Of a DNA stretch of 64,000 bases, positions 19,527 to 29,119 are shown one piece after another. Below the pieces are notes generated by a model. That model was not told where the DNA came from. It made no database searches and saw only the letters and a list, made by a program, of their open reading frames with translations. The DNA is from Gp6-AA40 sp035571515 (GTDB taxonomy: Bacteria > Acidobacteriota > Vicinamibacteria > Vicinamibacterales > UBA2999), in the NCBI GenBank assembly GCA_035571515.1, contig DATNCQ010000173.1, positions 9,154 to 73,153 on the forward strand, given 5' to 3'. The position numbers and the translations under genes are program-made. Position 1 is the stretch's first letter, and every line of letters starts with the position of its first letter.

Positions 19527-22388
19527 CTAGAAGATCAGCCGGACGGCGATTTCAGCCTGCTGCCGGTTCTGCGCGGTCGGCAGCTGACCGAACGAATCCG
19601 ACAGCGCATTGCTCTGGAAGCTGCTGCCGATCCCTCCGAGGTTGTCGCGCCCGAACAGGTTGAAGATCTGGAAGATCCCCTCGAGCCGGCGCCTGCCGCT
19701 CAGCGCGAACGCCTTGCTGATGCGGGCGTCCACGCGGTTGTAGTCGTTCTGATCGATCTGCGCCGGGTTGATCGGCCCGAGCCCCCGCGACGCGCGCCAC
19801 GCGTTCACCAGCCCGATGTCGAGATCGCGGTTGCCCTGGCCCTTGTGCGTGCCGGGCACGTAATCGGTGTTGGCGCCGTCGGCGTTGAGATCCACGCCGG
19901 CCCTCGCGCTGAAGGGCGCCGAGGTGCGCAGCGTCCACACCATGCCGAGCGTCACGTCTCCCGGCAGCAGGTAGGCGCCGCTGGCCACCGCCGCGTGGCG
20001 GCGGTCGGCGTTGCCGTAGCCGGCGTCGTACTCCGGGTGGTAGAAGTCGGTGATCGTCCCGGTCGACGTCGCGCCGAACGAGTTGTCCTCCACCTTCTGC
20101 AGCGTGTACGACACCGTGTACTGGTAGCGGCTCGACAGCCGCTTCTCGAGCCGCACGAGCAGCGCGCGGTACTTCTGCCAGCCGACTGACTGCACCTGGT
20201 TGATGCGCCCCCACTCGGGACGGGGCCGCACGCCGTTGAGCGGCGTGTTGATCTGCACGCTGGCGTTGAACGCGTTCGACTTCGTGTTGACGAAGTCGGC
20301 GTTGATCGCCATGTCGCCGCCGAGCTGCCGCGACGCGCCGACGCTCACTGTGTCGGCCCACGGGTTCACCATGTTGTCGTCGACGATGTTGATGTTCGGC
20401 GGGGCAGTCGAGGCAAACGACGCCGGAGAGCGGCCGCCGTACGGATCGGGGTAGACCGGGTTGCTGATGCTGATGCTCGTCTGCCGCAGCGTCGTCTCCT
20501 CGGCGCCCGGCGTGCCGTTCATGATCGTGTTGAACAGGCGCCCGTAGCCGGCGCGCACCACCGTTTTGCCGTCGTTGCGCACGTCCCACGCCAGGCCGAG
20601 ACGCGGCGACACGTTGTTGTCGTCGCCGCGGTCCTGGAAGTTCACGAGCGGCAGGATGCGCGGGTAGAACGACCCGTCGTTGAGCCGGTTCTCGTTCCAG
20701 ATCAGCGTGTCGCGCTCGTAGCGGAGGCCGAGATTCAGCGTCAGCCCGCCGCCCGCCTTCCACTCGTCCTGCGCGTAGAACTGGTAGTAGTGATGCGGTT
20801 GTCTCCTGACGAGACCAGGGAATGACGCGGTAAAGGTGTTGATGGGGCCGCGCAGCGTGGCCAGCGTCGCACTGCTCGTCGGATCGAAGAACTGATCGTT
20901 GACGAAGTTCCACGTGCCGCTCGGATTGCCCTGGGCGTCCTCGTCGAGCGTGGTGCTCTGGACGTCGGCGCCGAACTTGATGTTGTGCGACGAGGCCGAG
21001 ATCGAGAAGTCGTCGCGGATCTCGCGGATCTTCTGCCCGGTGATGAACACGGTGTCGTTGCCGTACGAGAAGCTCGGGAAGTTGTAGACCGCGCTCGTGC
21101 CGGCGAACCGCTCCGGCGCGAAATCAAGAGTCTTGTAGTACGGAGCCCCGCTCGGCGCCTGATACATGATCTGCTTCGCGACGTTGCCGCGGATCTCGTT
21201 CAGGAAACGCGGCCCGAGCACCCACGTGTGCCCGACGACGAGCGCGTCGCGCGGGATCAGCGTGTTGCCCTGGTTGGCCATTCGCCCGCCGCACCCTTCG
21301 CAGAAGAATTCCGCCCTCTGCCACGCCCAGCGGACGAATCCGCTCTGCTTGGACGTCAGCTGCGCGTCGGTCCGGCCGAAGAACTCCTTGTTGGGAAGGC
21401 CGGCGTCGAAGACGCCTTCAAACGCCCCGTAGAACTGCGGACGTCCGGTGTTGACCACGTAGCTGATGTCTTCCTGCGTGAACTCGGTGGCGACGAAGAA
21501 GTGGACACGGTTCAGGACGATGGGCCCGCCGAGCGCGGCGCCGAACTGGTTCCGGTTGTAGCGGTCGCTCCCGGTGCCGGCCTTGACCGCCGCCGCCGTG
21601 AACTTGTCGACCTTGTTCATGTGCTTGTTGCGGAAGAATTCGTAGCCTTCACCGGCGAACGTGTTGGTGCCGCTCTTGGTGACGACGTTGATGACGCCGC
21701 CGGCGCGGCCGCCGTACTCGGCGGGCGGCTGGCTGGTGAACACCTTGAATTCCTGGATGGCGGCCTGCGGGAAGTCCTGCCGCGGCTCGCCGGCCTTGGT
21801 CGACATGTTCATCGTGCCGTCCGCGAGGCTGTTGCTCGTGAACTGCAGCGTGCCGGCGCCGACCTGCGCGTTGCTGCGCCGCGGGCGCGTGCCGTCCTGG
21901 CTCGTGCCGGGCAGCAGGAGGGCGAGGGTCACCGCCGCGCGGTTCGCCACCGGCAGCATCTCAATCTGCTGCTGCGTGATGACGGCCGCCACTTCGCTCT
22001 TGGTGACCTCGACGACCGGCGCCTGTCCCGTGACGGTCACCGACTCCTGGAGCGTCGTCAGCCCCATGGTGACGTCCTGTTTCAGCTCGCGATTGATCGT
22101 GATCGCGAGGTCGGTGACGGTGGCGGTCGTGAAGCCGACGAGCTCCGCTTTCAGCTCGTAGCGGCCGAGCGGCAGCGCGCCGAAGCGGTACTGACCGTCG
22201 TTGCCGGTCACGTCCGCCTGGGTGAAGCCGGTGTCGACGTTGCGGACGGAGACGGACACGCCCGGCAGGACCCCGCCCTGCGCATCCGCGACGATGCCGG
22301 TGATGACGCCGCGTTCGCCCTGGGCCGCGGCCGTGGCCGCGAGACCCAGCGCGAGGAGGAGCACGAGGAGCTGGAACGTCCGAAGCAT
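19527..22388 (-). CDS. Oar-like TonB-dependent transporter, complete
   Basis: A 953-residue outer-membrane protein: signal peptide to about Ala22; carboxypeptidase-regulatory domain at about 28-115 (ITGIVADAQGGVLPGVSVSV); plug at about 120-260 (VINVVTKSGTNTFAGEGYEF); then a long beta barrel ending in aromatic Phe953 (AEIAVRLIF), the usual signal for barrel assembly. This domain order matches the Oar-type transporters common in acidobacteria. A TonB box is not obvious. The amidohydrolase gene lies just upstream on the same strand (22 bases), so the transporter may supply its substrate. The start at 22388 has an AGGAGG-type site. Confidence 0.93.
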   Translation of the reverse strand: MLRTFQLLVLLLALGLAATAAAQGERGVITGIVADAQGGVLPGVSVSVRNVDTGFTQADVTGNDGQYRFGALPLGRYELKAELVGFTTATVTDLAITINRELKQDVTMGLTTLQESVTVTGQAPVVEVTKSEVAAVITQQQIEMLPVANRAAVTLALLLPGTSQDGTRPRRSNAQVGAGTLQFTSNSLADGTMNMSTKAGEPRQDFPQAAIQEFKVFTSQPPAEYGGRAGGVINVVTKSGTNTFAGEGYEFFRNKHMNKVDKFTAAAVKAGTGSDRYNRNQFGAALGGPIVLNRVHFFVATEFTQEDISYVVNTGRPQFYGAFEGVFDAGLPNKEFFGRTDAQLTSKQSGFVRWAWQRAEFFCEGCGGRMANQGNTLIPRDALVVGHTWVLGPRFLNEIRGNVAKQIMYQAPSGAPYYKTLDFAPERFAGTSAVYNFPSFSYGNDTVFITGQKIREIRDDFSISASSHNIKFGADVQSTTLDEDAQGNPSGTWNFVNDQFFDPTSSATLATLRGPINTFTASFPGLVRRQPHHYYQFYAQDEWKAGGGLTLNLGLRYERDTLIWNENRLNDGSFYPRILPLVNFQDRGDDNNVSPRLGLAWDVRNDGKTVVRAGYGRLFNTIMNGTPGAEETTLRQTSISISNPVYPDPYGGRSPASFASTAPPNINIVDDNMVNPWADTVSVGASRQLGGDMAINADFVNTKSNAFNASVQINTPLNGVRPRPEWGRINQVQSVGWQKYRALLVRLEKRLSSRYQYTVSYTLQKVEDNSFGATSTGTITDFYHPEYDAGYGNADRRHAAVASGAYLLPGDVTLGMVWTLRTSAPFSARAGVDLNADGANTDYVPGTHKGQGNRDLDIGLVNAWRASRGLGPINPAQIDQNDYNRVDARISKAFALSGRRRLEGIFQIFNLFGRDNLGGIGSSFQSNALSDSFGQLPTAQNRQQAEIAVRLIF

Positions 22389-22410
22389 AGCGTCCTCCTG
22401 ACCGAGGTTC

Positions 22411-23520
22411 CTACAGATGAAAGAGCCGAATCGCGTTGCCCTTCAGGATGCGATCGCGATCCGTGGCCGGCAGCTTGAACTGATCGACCACGGCGCTGGG
22501 GTACTCGATGTCCCGCGCGTTGAAGCTGTCGGTGCCGACGACGATGCGGTCGGAGCCGACGAGATCGAGGAGAAAGCGGAGCCCCTCCGGGTGATAGGTG
22601 AGGTAGTCGTAATGGAAGCGCCGCACGTAGGTCTTGTACGGACGCTGCGGTTTCGGCCGCTCGCCTCCCATGTGGTCCATGAAGTGCTCGAGCCGCCCGG
22701 CGACGAAGGGAAACGCACCGCCGGCATGCGGCAGCACGACCTCGAGCCGTGGGAACCTGTCCAGCGTGCCGGTGCTGATGAACTTGGCCGCGAGGACCGC
22801 GTGCGCGAACGTGTTGTCGAGACCCGCGTCGGCCGCCCTCCGCCCGAACAGGTCCGAGTTCAGGTTGTGGAAGAGGATCGGGTAGCCGAGCGCCTCGATG
22901 CGCGCCAGCAGCGGCGCGAACTCCGGCTGGAACAGGTAGTCACGGTTGTCGATGGAGTCCGGCAGGTGCACGGCGCGCAGGCCGGGCTTGCCCGCCACGC
23001 GGTTCAACTCCTTCAACGCCGCGTCGGCGTCGCGAATCGGCAGCTCGATCGAGGCGATGAAGCGGTCGGGAAACGCCGCGTGCGCCTCGACGCCCGCGTC
23101 ATTGACGATCTGCGCGAGGCGCTCGCCCTCCTGCGGGGTGACGATTTGCCACGGCATGCCGCCGTTCAAGGTGAGGACGTGCATCTGCACGCCGTGCTCG
23201 TCCATCCACTTGCGGCGCTGATCGATGTCGAGCTCCAGCGGGAACGGGTTGCCGAGCGGCTTCCCGAGGTCGGCCATCGCCTTGGCGTAGGACGGCGGCA
23301 CCCAGTGCGCGTGCAGGTCGATGGCGACCGGGCGATTGGCATTGGCGTTCGCCGGCCGCGCGTTCCACCACGGCTGCAGCGGCGTTTGCGCCGCCGAGTC
23401 GGCAGGCTGCAGCGTCGTCAGCGCGCCCAGCCCCGCGCCGGCGCCTGCTGCCGCTGCTGTCTGCAGAAAATCTCGTCGTCCGAGTACGGGCCGCCGCGAT
23501 GCCCCCTCTGGGTCCTGCAT
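22411..23520 (-). CDS. Tat-exported amidohydrolase of the ACMSD (amidohydrolase 2) family
   Basis: A 369-residue metal-dependent TIM-barrel protein. Twin-arginine leader GRRDFLQTAAAAG at residues 14-26; metal ligands HAH at His70 and His72 in IDLHAHW; further ligands in ILFHNLN, VLPHAGG and VVGTDSF. Relatives include aminocarboxymuconate-semialdehyde decarboxylase and gamma-resorcylate decarboxylase, so hydrolysis or decarboxylation of an aromatic-derived acid is plausible. ATG at 23520 is favoured by GGAGG six bases upstream; the open frame to 23976 is spurious. It is followed by the TonB transporter gene on the same strand and is divergent from the SGNH hydrolase. Confidence 0.88.
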   Translation of the reverse strand: MQDPEGASRRPVLGRRDFLQTAAAAGAGAGLGALTTLQPADSAAQTPLQPWWNARPANANANRPVAIDLHAHWVPPSYAKAMADLGKPLGNPFPLELDIDQRRKWMDEHGVQMHVLTLNGGMPWQIVTPQEGERLAQIVNDAGVEAHAAFPDRFIASIELPIRDADAALKELNRVAGKPGLRAVHLPDSIDNRDYLFQPEFAPLLARIEALGYPILFHNLNSDLFGRRAADAGLDNTFAHAVLAAKFISTGTLDRFPRLEVVLPHAGGAFPFVAGRLEHFMDHMGGERPKPQRPYKTYVRRFHYDYLTYHPEGLRFLLDLVGSDRIVVGTDSFNARDIEYPSAVVDQFKLPATDRDRILKGNAIRLFHL

Positions 23521-23650
23521 GATCGTCCTCCGTGAAACACGCGTGACGTCGTTGCAGAGAGTCGGGACCGCCTGAAACCGTGCGGATGGTAGCACGTGGA
23601 ATGAGCGATAATGCGTCCCGCCCTCCCCTGGCTGCTGATTCGAGGACCTT

Positions 23651-24379
23651 ATGACAGACCTTGTCGATCGCCGTACCCGCGTTTGCGTCACGTGGCTCTT
23701 CGTCCTCGGGGTCCTGGCGCTGCTCCTCGTGCCCGCCTCGCGGATGGCCGCCCAGGCGACGGTCGGCCAGGCGGATCGGTGGGAGCCGGCGATCAGGAAA
23801 TTCGAGGAGGCCGACAAGGTCACGCCTCCTCCGCAGAACGCCATCGTCTTCATCGGCGCCTCGAGCATCGTGCGGTGGAACCTGCCAGAGTCGTTTCCGG
23901 AGCTGGGGAAGCAGGCGATCAATCGCGGATTCGGCGGATCCCTCGCGGCCGACTCGACGCGATATGCGGACCGCATCGTGATTCCCTACAAGCCGCGGAT
24001 GGTGGTGTTCTACGCCGGCGACAACGACGTCGAGGCCAATCACACGCCCGCGCAGATCGCGGGTGACTTCACGGCGTTCGAGCGAAAGGTGCACGCGGCG
24101 CTGCCCGAGACGGAGATCGTCTTCATCTCGATCAAGCCGAGCATCCGGCGGTTCCCCTGGATCGAGCAGATCAAGGGCGCCAACGCGCTCGTGCGGGAGT
24201 ACTGCGCCTCGCACCCGCACCTGACGTTCGTGGACATCGTGCCGCAGATGCTCGGGCCGGACGGCAAGCCCAGGAAAGAACTGCTCGTCGAGGACGGCCT
24301 GCACATGACGCCGGCCGGCTACAAGATCTGGAACGACGCGCTGAGACCGATCCTGCAGGCGAGCCGGGCGACCCGCTAG
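23651..24379 (+). CDS. SGNH/GDSL-type hydrolase, exported or membrane-anchored
   Basis: A 242-residue SGNH hydrolase. The N-terminus has a long hydrophobic signal or anchor (residues 12-30). Block I is FIGASSIVRW with nucleophile Ser71 (GAS instead of GDS), block II is GFGGS, block III is AGDNDVEANH with the oxyanion Asn, and block V is EDGLHMTPAGY with the catalytic Asp and His. It belongs to the platelet-activating-factor acetylhydrolase-like group. Likely reaction: deacetylation or ester cleavage of an extracellular substrate. It stands alone between a divergent amidohydrolase and a 356-base gap. Confidence 0.88.
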   Translation: MTDLVDRRTRVCVTWLFVLGVLALLLVPASRMAAQATVGQADRWEPAIRKFEEADKVTPPPQNAIVFIGASSIVRWNLPESFPELGKQAINRGFGGSLAADSTRYADRIVIPYKPRMVVFYAGDNDVEANHTPAQIAGDFTAFERKVHAALPETEIVFISIKPSIRRFPWIEQIKGANALVREYCASHPHLTFVDIVPQMLGPDGKPRKELLVEDGLHMTPAGYKIWNDALRPILQASRATR

Positions 24380-24735
24380 ACGTTCCAGGAAACGCCCCGC
24401 GACGCGGTGGCGCGTCGTCGGGCATTCTCAGCGCTCGGCGGCTTGTTCACGAGCGGCGACTGCGAGCGCCGTGATCGGCGATAGACGGTAAACCGCGGCG
24501 CCGGCTGTAGAGATCGAGTCCGTCGGGCATCGAAAGCTGCATCGTCGCTCACGAGGCAGGTCGACGAGCCGGCGCCAGCGGTTTTCCACGGCGTCGAGCC
24601 TGGAGCCGCGAGGGAACAGGGCGCCGAGCGCAAATGCCCACAGCGCGCGAACATGCCGCCGAGCGCTGAAGAGGTCCCGCGCGCGACAGTGGACTGCGCG
24701 GCTGCGCCTCCTGCCGCGCGGCATATGATCCGCTG
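24380..24735. other. Intergenic region, nothing recognised
   Basis: 356 GC-rich bases between the SGNH hydrolase and the S1-domain gene. Open frames occur on both strands, for example 24428-24724 minus, but they are compositionally arginine-rich and lack ribosome sites or a familiar motif. No hairpin with a T-run and no clear promoter is seen. Confidence 0.5.
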
Positions 24736-25902
24736 ATGGCCATCGATGAACCGACTGAAGACTTCGCCGCGATGTTCGAGGCGTCGGTCAAGGCGAAGCG
24801 CATCGAGAAGGGTCAGACCATCGACGGCACGATCGTCGCGATTGGTCCGGAAGTGGCCTTTGTCGATGTCGGCGGCAAGGGCGAGGCCGCCATCGCGCTC
24901 GAAGAGCTGAAGGACGCCGAGGGCCATGTCGAGGTCGCCGTCGGCGACCGCATCCAGGCTGTCGTCGTCTCGACCGCCGGGGGGCTGACCCTCTCACGGA
25001 AGCTCGCGCTCGGGGCCGCCTCGCTGCGGCAGCTCGAAGACGCCTTCCAGTCGGGCCTGCCGGTGGAAGGAAAGGTCGAGCGCGCGGTGAAGGGCGGCTA
25101 CGAAGTGCGCATCGCGCGTCAGCGCGCGTTCTGCCCGCTCTCGCAGATCGACACCATCCGCTCGGACGCGGCCGCCCACGAAGGACGCGTCTACCAGTTC
25201 CGCATCGTCGAGTACAAGGAAGGCGGCCGCAATCTCATCGTCTCGCGGCGGGCGCTGCTCGAGGAGGAGCAGCGCGCACAGGCCGCCGAGATCCGGCGCT
25301 CGATCGTCGCGGGTGCGGTCCTGACCGGACGCGTGACGTCGGTGCGCGAGTTCGGCGCCTTCGTCGATCTCGGCGGCGGTGTGCAGGGGCTGCTGCACGT
25401 GTCGGAGATGGGGTGGGCGCGCGTGTCCGACACCTCGCAGGTCGTCAAGGCCGGCGATCAGATCACCGTCAAGGTCCTGCAGGTCGACGAGAGCAGGGAA
25501 AAGATCTCCCTCGGGTTGAAGCAGCTCACCGCCGATCCGTGGTCGAACGTCGGGACCACGTACCAGGTCGGGCAGGTGCGGACCGGCCGCGTCACGCGCA
25601 TCGCGCAGTTCGGCGCGTTCGTCGAGCTCGAGCCCGGCGTCGAGGCCTTGGCGCACATCTCGACGTTCGGTCCGGCGGGACGAGCCGGGAAATCGTCGAT
25701 GGAGCTGACCCCGGGCATGACCGGGGCGTTCGAGATTGCGAGCATCGACCTCGAGAAGAAGCGGATCGGCGTCGCGCTGGTCCCGGAAGGTTCGGCGCGG
25801 GCCGGGAATGCGGAAGACACCGAACACCAGGACGCCCCGGCGGAGCGGTTCGGATCGCTGGCCGACAAGCTGCGCGGCGCGCTCGAACGGCGCGAGAAGT
25901 GA
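24736..25902 (+). CDS. S1 RNA-binding protein with four S1 domains (ribosomal protein S1-like)
   Basis: A 388-residue protein with four tandem S1 OB-fold domains at about residues 24-90, 108-175, 195-268 and 284-355. Domain three (GRVTSVREFGAFVDLGGGVQGLLHVSEM) and domain four (GRVTRIAQFGAFVELEPGVEALAHIS) match the consensus closely; domain one keeps GTIVAIGPEVAFVDVGGKGE. Ribosomal S1 of most proteobacteria has six domains, so this is a short S1 homologue that may be either the housekeeping S1 or an accessory RNA-binding protein. A charged linker and tail follow (LADKLRGALERREK). It is cytosolic and not obviously linked to its redox neighbours. Confidence 0.9.
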   Translation: MAIDEPTEDFAAMFEASVKAKRIEKGQTIDGTIVAIGPEVAFVDVGGKGEAAIALEELKDAEGHVEVAVGDRIQAVVVSTAGGLTLSRKLALGAASLRQLEDAFQSGLPVEGKVERAVKGGYEVRIARQRAFCPLSQIDTIRSDAAAHEGRVYQFRIVEYKEGGRNLIVSRRALLEEEQRAQAAEIRRSIVAGAVLTGRVTSVREFGAFVDLGGGVQGLLHVSEMGWARVSDTSQVVKAGDQITVKVLQVDESREKISLGLKQLTADPWSNVGTTYQVGQVRTGRVTRIAQFGAFVELEPGVEALAHISTFGPAGRAGKSSMELTPGMTGAFEIASIDLEKKRIGVALVPEGSARAGNAEDTEHQDAPAERFGSLADKLRGALERREK

Positions 25903-25939
25903 CCATGCAGGTGCGGACGAACTGTTGTAGGCTTCGCAC

Positions 25940-26476
25940 ATGTTTCCGCCCACCCGCGGCGCCGCGGTTCTCGCTGGCATAGCCCTCTCGGCCGCATCGC
26001 TGTCACTCCAGGCGCAGGCACCCGCGGCGACGCCCCCGCTGCCCGACGGTCCCGGGCGCGCGCAGGTCACCATGCAGTGCGCCAACTGCCACGCGCTCAA
26101 CGTCGCGCTGAGCAAGCGCGGGACGGCGGACGAGTGGAGCGCGATCGTGAAGACGATGGTCGAGCGCGGCGCGGTGATCACGAACGCGGATGCCGCGACG
26201 ATCGCCGCCTATCTCGGTCAGCACTTCGGACCCAATGCGGCGGCGCCCGCCGCGCGTCCCGCGCAGGTCGCGGGTCTTCCGGACTTGCCCGGCCGCGACG
26301 TGCTGACCCGCCGGTGCATGCAGTGCCACCAGATGAGCATGTGGACCGCCTTGCGGCAGGATCGCAAAGCCTGGGAGAGCACCGTCTACCGGATGGTCGG
26401 GCGCGGCGCGCTCTGGACCGAGGACGACATCCGCGCCATGGCCGACTACCTCGCTCGCATCAGAGGACCGCAATGA
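25940..26476 (+). CDS. Exported cytochrome c with two haem motifs
   Basis: A 178-residue protein with a signal peptide to about Ala25 and two CXXCH sites: CANCH at 47-51 and CMQCH at 126-130. Each is followed by a small helical domain containing a candidate Met ligand (TMVERGAVIT, YRMVGRGALWTE). The two halves are similar, suggesting an internal duplication. It is a periplasmic electron carrier. Its stop overlaps the start of the ThDP enzyme gene by four bases (ATGA at 26473-26476). Such coupling usually marks partners, so I infer it takes electrons from, or serves, that enzyme. Confidence 0.9.
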   Translation: MFPPTRGAAVLAGIALSAASLSLQAQAPAATPPLPDGPGRAQVTMQCANCHALNVALSKRGTADEWSAIVKTMVERGAVITNADAATIAAYLGQHFGPNAAAPAARPAQVAGLPDLPGRDVLTRRCMQCHQMSMWTALRQDRKAWESTVYRMVGRGALWTEDDIRAMADYLARIRGPQ

Positions 26477-28374
26477 GAAATCTCGTCGCGCAACTGTTGT
26501 CCAACGGGATCTCGCGGCGCGACTTCGTGCGCCGCCTCGTCGCAGCCGGCGTGACGACGACGGCCGCGCACGCGGTCCTCGACTCGGTGACGGCGATCGC
26601 CCAGACACCTGGCGCGCCACCGGTCTCGCCCGAATCCATCAAGCTGTTTCAGGGCACGGGTGGCGAGGCCTTCGCCGAGCAGCTCATCGCCTCCGGCGTC
26701 AAATACGTGTTCGGCAACTCGGCGAGCGAGGACGCGCACTTCTACGACGCGCTGCTGGATCGGCCGCAGCTCCAGTACATCCTGACGCCGCACGAAGGTC
26801 CGGGCGCCGCGATGGCGGCCGGCTACGTGAAGGCCTCGGGACAGCCGGCGATCGTCATGTCGGCCGGCGCCGTCGGGTTGCCCAACGCGCTCGGCCAGAT
26901 GTTCAACGCGTGGAAGGAGCAGACGCCCCTCGTCTTCTATGCGTACCGCACCGAAGACTCGATTGCCGCCGGCCGCGACGGGTTCGAGGAGCTCCCCGGG
27001 CAGGAACAGCTCGCCGCGCCGATGACGAAGCTCTCGTGGACGGCACGCCGGCCGGAGCTGATTCCCGACACCATCCGCCGCGCCTTCCGTGTCGCGTGGA
27101 CGCCGCCCTACGGGCCGACCTACGCCAACTGGAACTCCGATTACACCGAAGAGAAGTTCACGGCCGAAATCATCCGGCACGAGCAGGTCGACCCGCGCAT
27201 GCGCGTGCGGCCGAACCCCGTCGAAGTGCAGCGCGCCGCCAAGCTCCTCGTCGAATCGCGCCTGCCGCTGCTCATCGTCGGCGACGAAATCTACAAGGCG
27301 AGGGCGTTCGACAAGGTCGTGCAGCTGGCGGAGCTCCTCGCGATCCCGGTGACGCAGGCGCGCAGCGTGTACACGAACTTCCCGCAGCAGCATCCGCTGT
27401 GGATCGGCAATATCCCCGCGGGCCGCATCGAGACGCTGCCGTATCCCGGCGGCGCCCCCGATGTCGTCATCAACATCGGCAACAAGCTGCAGCACAACTC
27501 AGCCGCGCTGACCGTGCCGCGCAAGACGCCCTTCATCGACATGCGCAACGACGGCGCGAGCATGGGCAACGTGCTGACGACGGCGGCGCCACTGGTTGCC
27601 GATGTGGCGTACGGGACCGAGGATCTGCTGGCGGCGGTGAACGACCTGATGACGCCGGCGATCAAGTCGCGCGTCGCGCAGCGGCTCGACGAGGTGCGGG
27701 CGTTCGGCGCCAAGGCGCGGCAGATGCGCGCGCTGGTCTCGAAGAATCCGTTGTGGGACGCCAGCCCGCTCGAGGCGGATCGCGTGACGTACGAGCTTGC
27801 GCAGTGGGCCGACAGGGACGCGATCGTGATCAACGAGGGCGGCTCGCTGGAGGTCGCGCACAGCTGGGAGTTCGACCCGCGCGGCGGCCGCGAGCTGTTC
27901 TTTTACTACGGCGCGCATCTCGGCTCCGGTGTCGGCACCGCCGCCGGCGTGCAGCTGGCGCGGCCGGGCAAGCAGGTGATCTGCCTGACCGGCGACGGAT
28001 CGTTCCTCTTCGGCCCGACGGCGCTCTGGAACATGGCGCGCCTGGAGCTGCCGGTCCTGACCATCGTCTACAACAATCACGCGTACAGCGGCCCGCACAA
28101 TCGCGCGATTGCCAACCTCGGTGGCGGCGGCCGTTCAATCGACGCGCGCAGGTTCGTGCACGACTACCTCGGGAAGCCCGACATGGACATGTCCGCGATC
28201 GCCCGCGGTTTCGGCGTGGACGGCGAGCGGGTGAAAACACCGGCCGACCTGAAGGCGGCGCTCGGTCGCGCGCGAAGGAAGATGGCCGACGGCAAGCCCT
28301 ATCTCATCGACGTCGAAGTGGCGCGCCACGGTCCCGGCTGGACCGACGATCCGTGGGTGCCGACGCGCGCCTAG
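26473..28374 (+). CDS. Tat-signal thiamine-diphosphate enzyme (acetolactate synthase/2-oxoacid decarboxylase family)
   Basis: A 633-residue ThDP enzyme with all three domains. N-terminal Pyr domain has the catalytic glutamate Glu108 in PHEGPGAAMAAGY; the central domain lies at about 250-390; the PP domain has the ThDP/Mg motif GDGS (507-510) running to NN (534-535). A twin-arginine sequence SRRDFVRRLVAAG at residues 14-26 precedes a hydrophobic stretch and an Ala-Gln cleavage site near 43-44. Enzymes of this family are nearly always cytosolic. Coupled translation with a two-haem cytochrome suggests periplasmic oxidative decarboxylation of a 2-oxoacid. The substrate, and whether FAD is bound, cannot be told from sequence. 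Confidence 0.88.
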   Translation: MRNLVAQLLSNGISRRDFVRRLVAAGVTTTAAHAVLDSVTAIAQTPGAPPVSPESIKLFQGTGGEAFAEQLIASGVKYVFGNSASEDAHFYDALLDRPQLQYILTPHEGPGAAMAAGYVKASGQPAIVMSAGAVGLPNALGQMFNAWKEQTPLVFYAYRTEDSIAAGRDGFEELPGQEQLAAPMTKLSWTARRPELIPDTIRRAFRVAWTPPYGPTYANWNSDYTEEKFTAEIIRHEQVDPRMRVRPNPVEVQRAAKLLVESRLPLLIVGDEIYKARAFDKVVQLAELLAIPVTQARSVYTNFPQQHPLWIGNIPAGRIETLPYPGGAPDVVINIGNKLQHNSAALTVPRKTPFIDMRNDGASMGNVLTTAAPLVADVAYGTEDLLAAVNDLMTPAIKSRVAQRLDEVRAFGAKARQMRALVSKNPLWDASPLEADRVTYELAQWADRDAIVINEGGSLEVAHSWEFDPRGGRELFFYYGAHLGSGVGTAAGVQLARPGKQVICLTGDGSFLFGPTALWNMARLELPVLTIVYNNHAYSGPHNRAIANLGGGGRSIDARRFVHDYLGKPDMDMSAIARGFGVDGERVKTPADLKAALGRARRKMADGKPYLIDVEVARHGPGWTDDPWVPTRA

Positions 28375-28384
28375 AGGAGGAACG

Positions 28385-29077
28385 ATGCGCACGAGAAGCC
28401 TCGGCATCCTGGTGACGTGCGGCGCGATGGCCGCGCTGTCGCTGACGATCTCGTCGGTCTCGATCGCGCAGGCGCCTCCGGCGTCCGCGTCCACGCCTCT
28501 TCCGGCCATCGCTCCGGCGACTCCTCCGGCTTACGTCGTCAACCTGGCGACGCCCGAAGGGATGGGCGCCTTCAAGGCCCAATGGAAGAACATGGACGTG
28601 AAGATCGTCGAGGCGCCGGCGATGCCGAATGCCGGACCGGCGTGGAAGACCTCCTACGACATCACGCCGAAGGCAGGTGACGAGGGATTCGACGATTCAT
28701 CGTGGCCGGCGATCGAGCCGAAAGGGTTGCTCGAACGGCGCGGCGGCGGCCATCTGTTCATGACGTGGTTTCGCACGAGCCTGACGGTCCCGGCGAAGAT
28801 CGGCGAGTTCGACACGGCGGGGGCGATGGCGGTCCTCACCTTCACCATCGACGATTACGCCGAAGCGTGGGTGAACGGGCAGATGCCGCGCCGCGTCGGA
28901 AGACCGAGTCCGGCAACGATCCAGGGCTTCAACATGCCGAACCGAGTCGTGCTCGCCGAGCAGGTGAAGCCCGGCGACAAGTTCCAGGTGGCCATCCTCG
29001 GCATCAACGGGCCGATTTCGCTCGCGCCGCCCAACCCGGTGTTCTTCCGCGAGGCGAAGGTCGAGTTTTTCCGTTAG
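28385..29077 (+). CDS. Exported galactose-binding-like (jelly-roll) protein
   Basis: A 230-residue exported protein with a signal peptide to about Ala29 and a Pro/Ala-rich linker. Its mature part resembles the jelly-roll module found fused to some SMP-30/gluconolactonase proteins: FKAQWKNMDVKIVEAP, FDDSSWPAI, WFRTSLTVPAKIGEFD, DDYAEAWVNGQMPR and GFNMPNRVVLAEQVKPGD. Here the module stands alone. It has no visible catalytic residues and probably binds carbohydrate or another ligand. It follows the ThDP gene by 10 bases with an AGGAGG site, so it belongs to the same operon as 25940-30133. Confidence 0.8.
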   Translation: MRTRSLGILVTCGAMAALSLTISSVSIAQAPPASASTPLPAIAPATPPAYVVNLATPEGMGAFKAQWKNMDVKIVEAPAMPNAGPAWKTSYDITPKAGDEGFDDSSWPAIEPKGLLERRGGGHLFMTWFRTSLTVPAKIGEFDTAGAMAVLTFTIDDYAEAWVNGQMPRRVGRPSPATIQGFNMPNRVVLAEQVKPGDKFQVAILGINGPISLAPPNPVFFREAKVEFFR

Positions 29078-29119
29078 CGCGCCGATCGCGCGTGGGTCGA
29101 CACGTTTCGAGGAGCGACT

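Noticed and set aside
20985..22478. A 497-codon plus-strand open frame
   Set aside because: Antisense shadow of the second TonB transporter.
24428..24724. Possible 98-residue minus-strand gene
   Set aside because: Arg-rich composition, no ribosome site and no motif.
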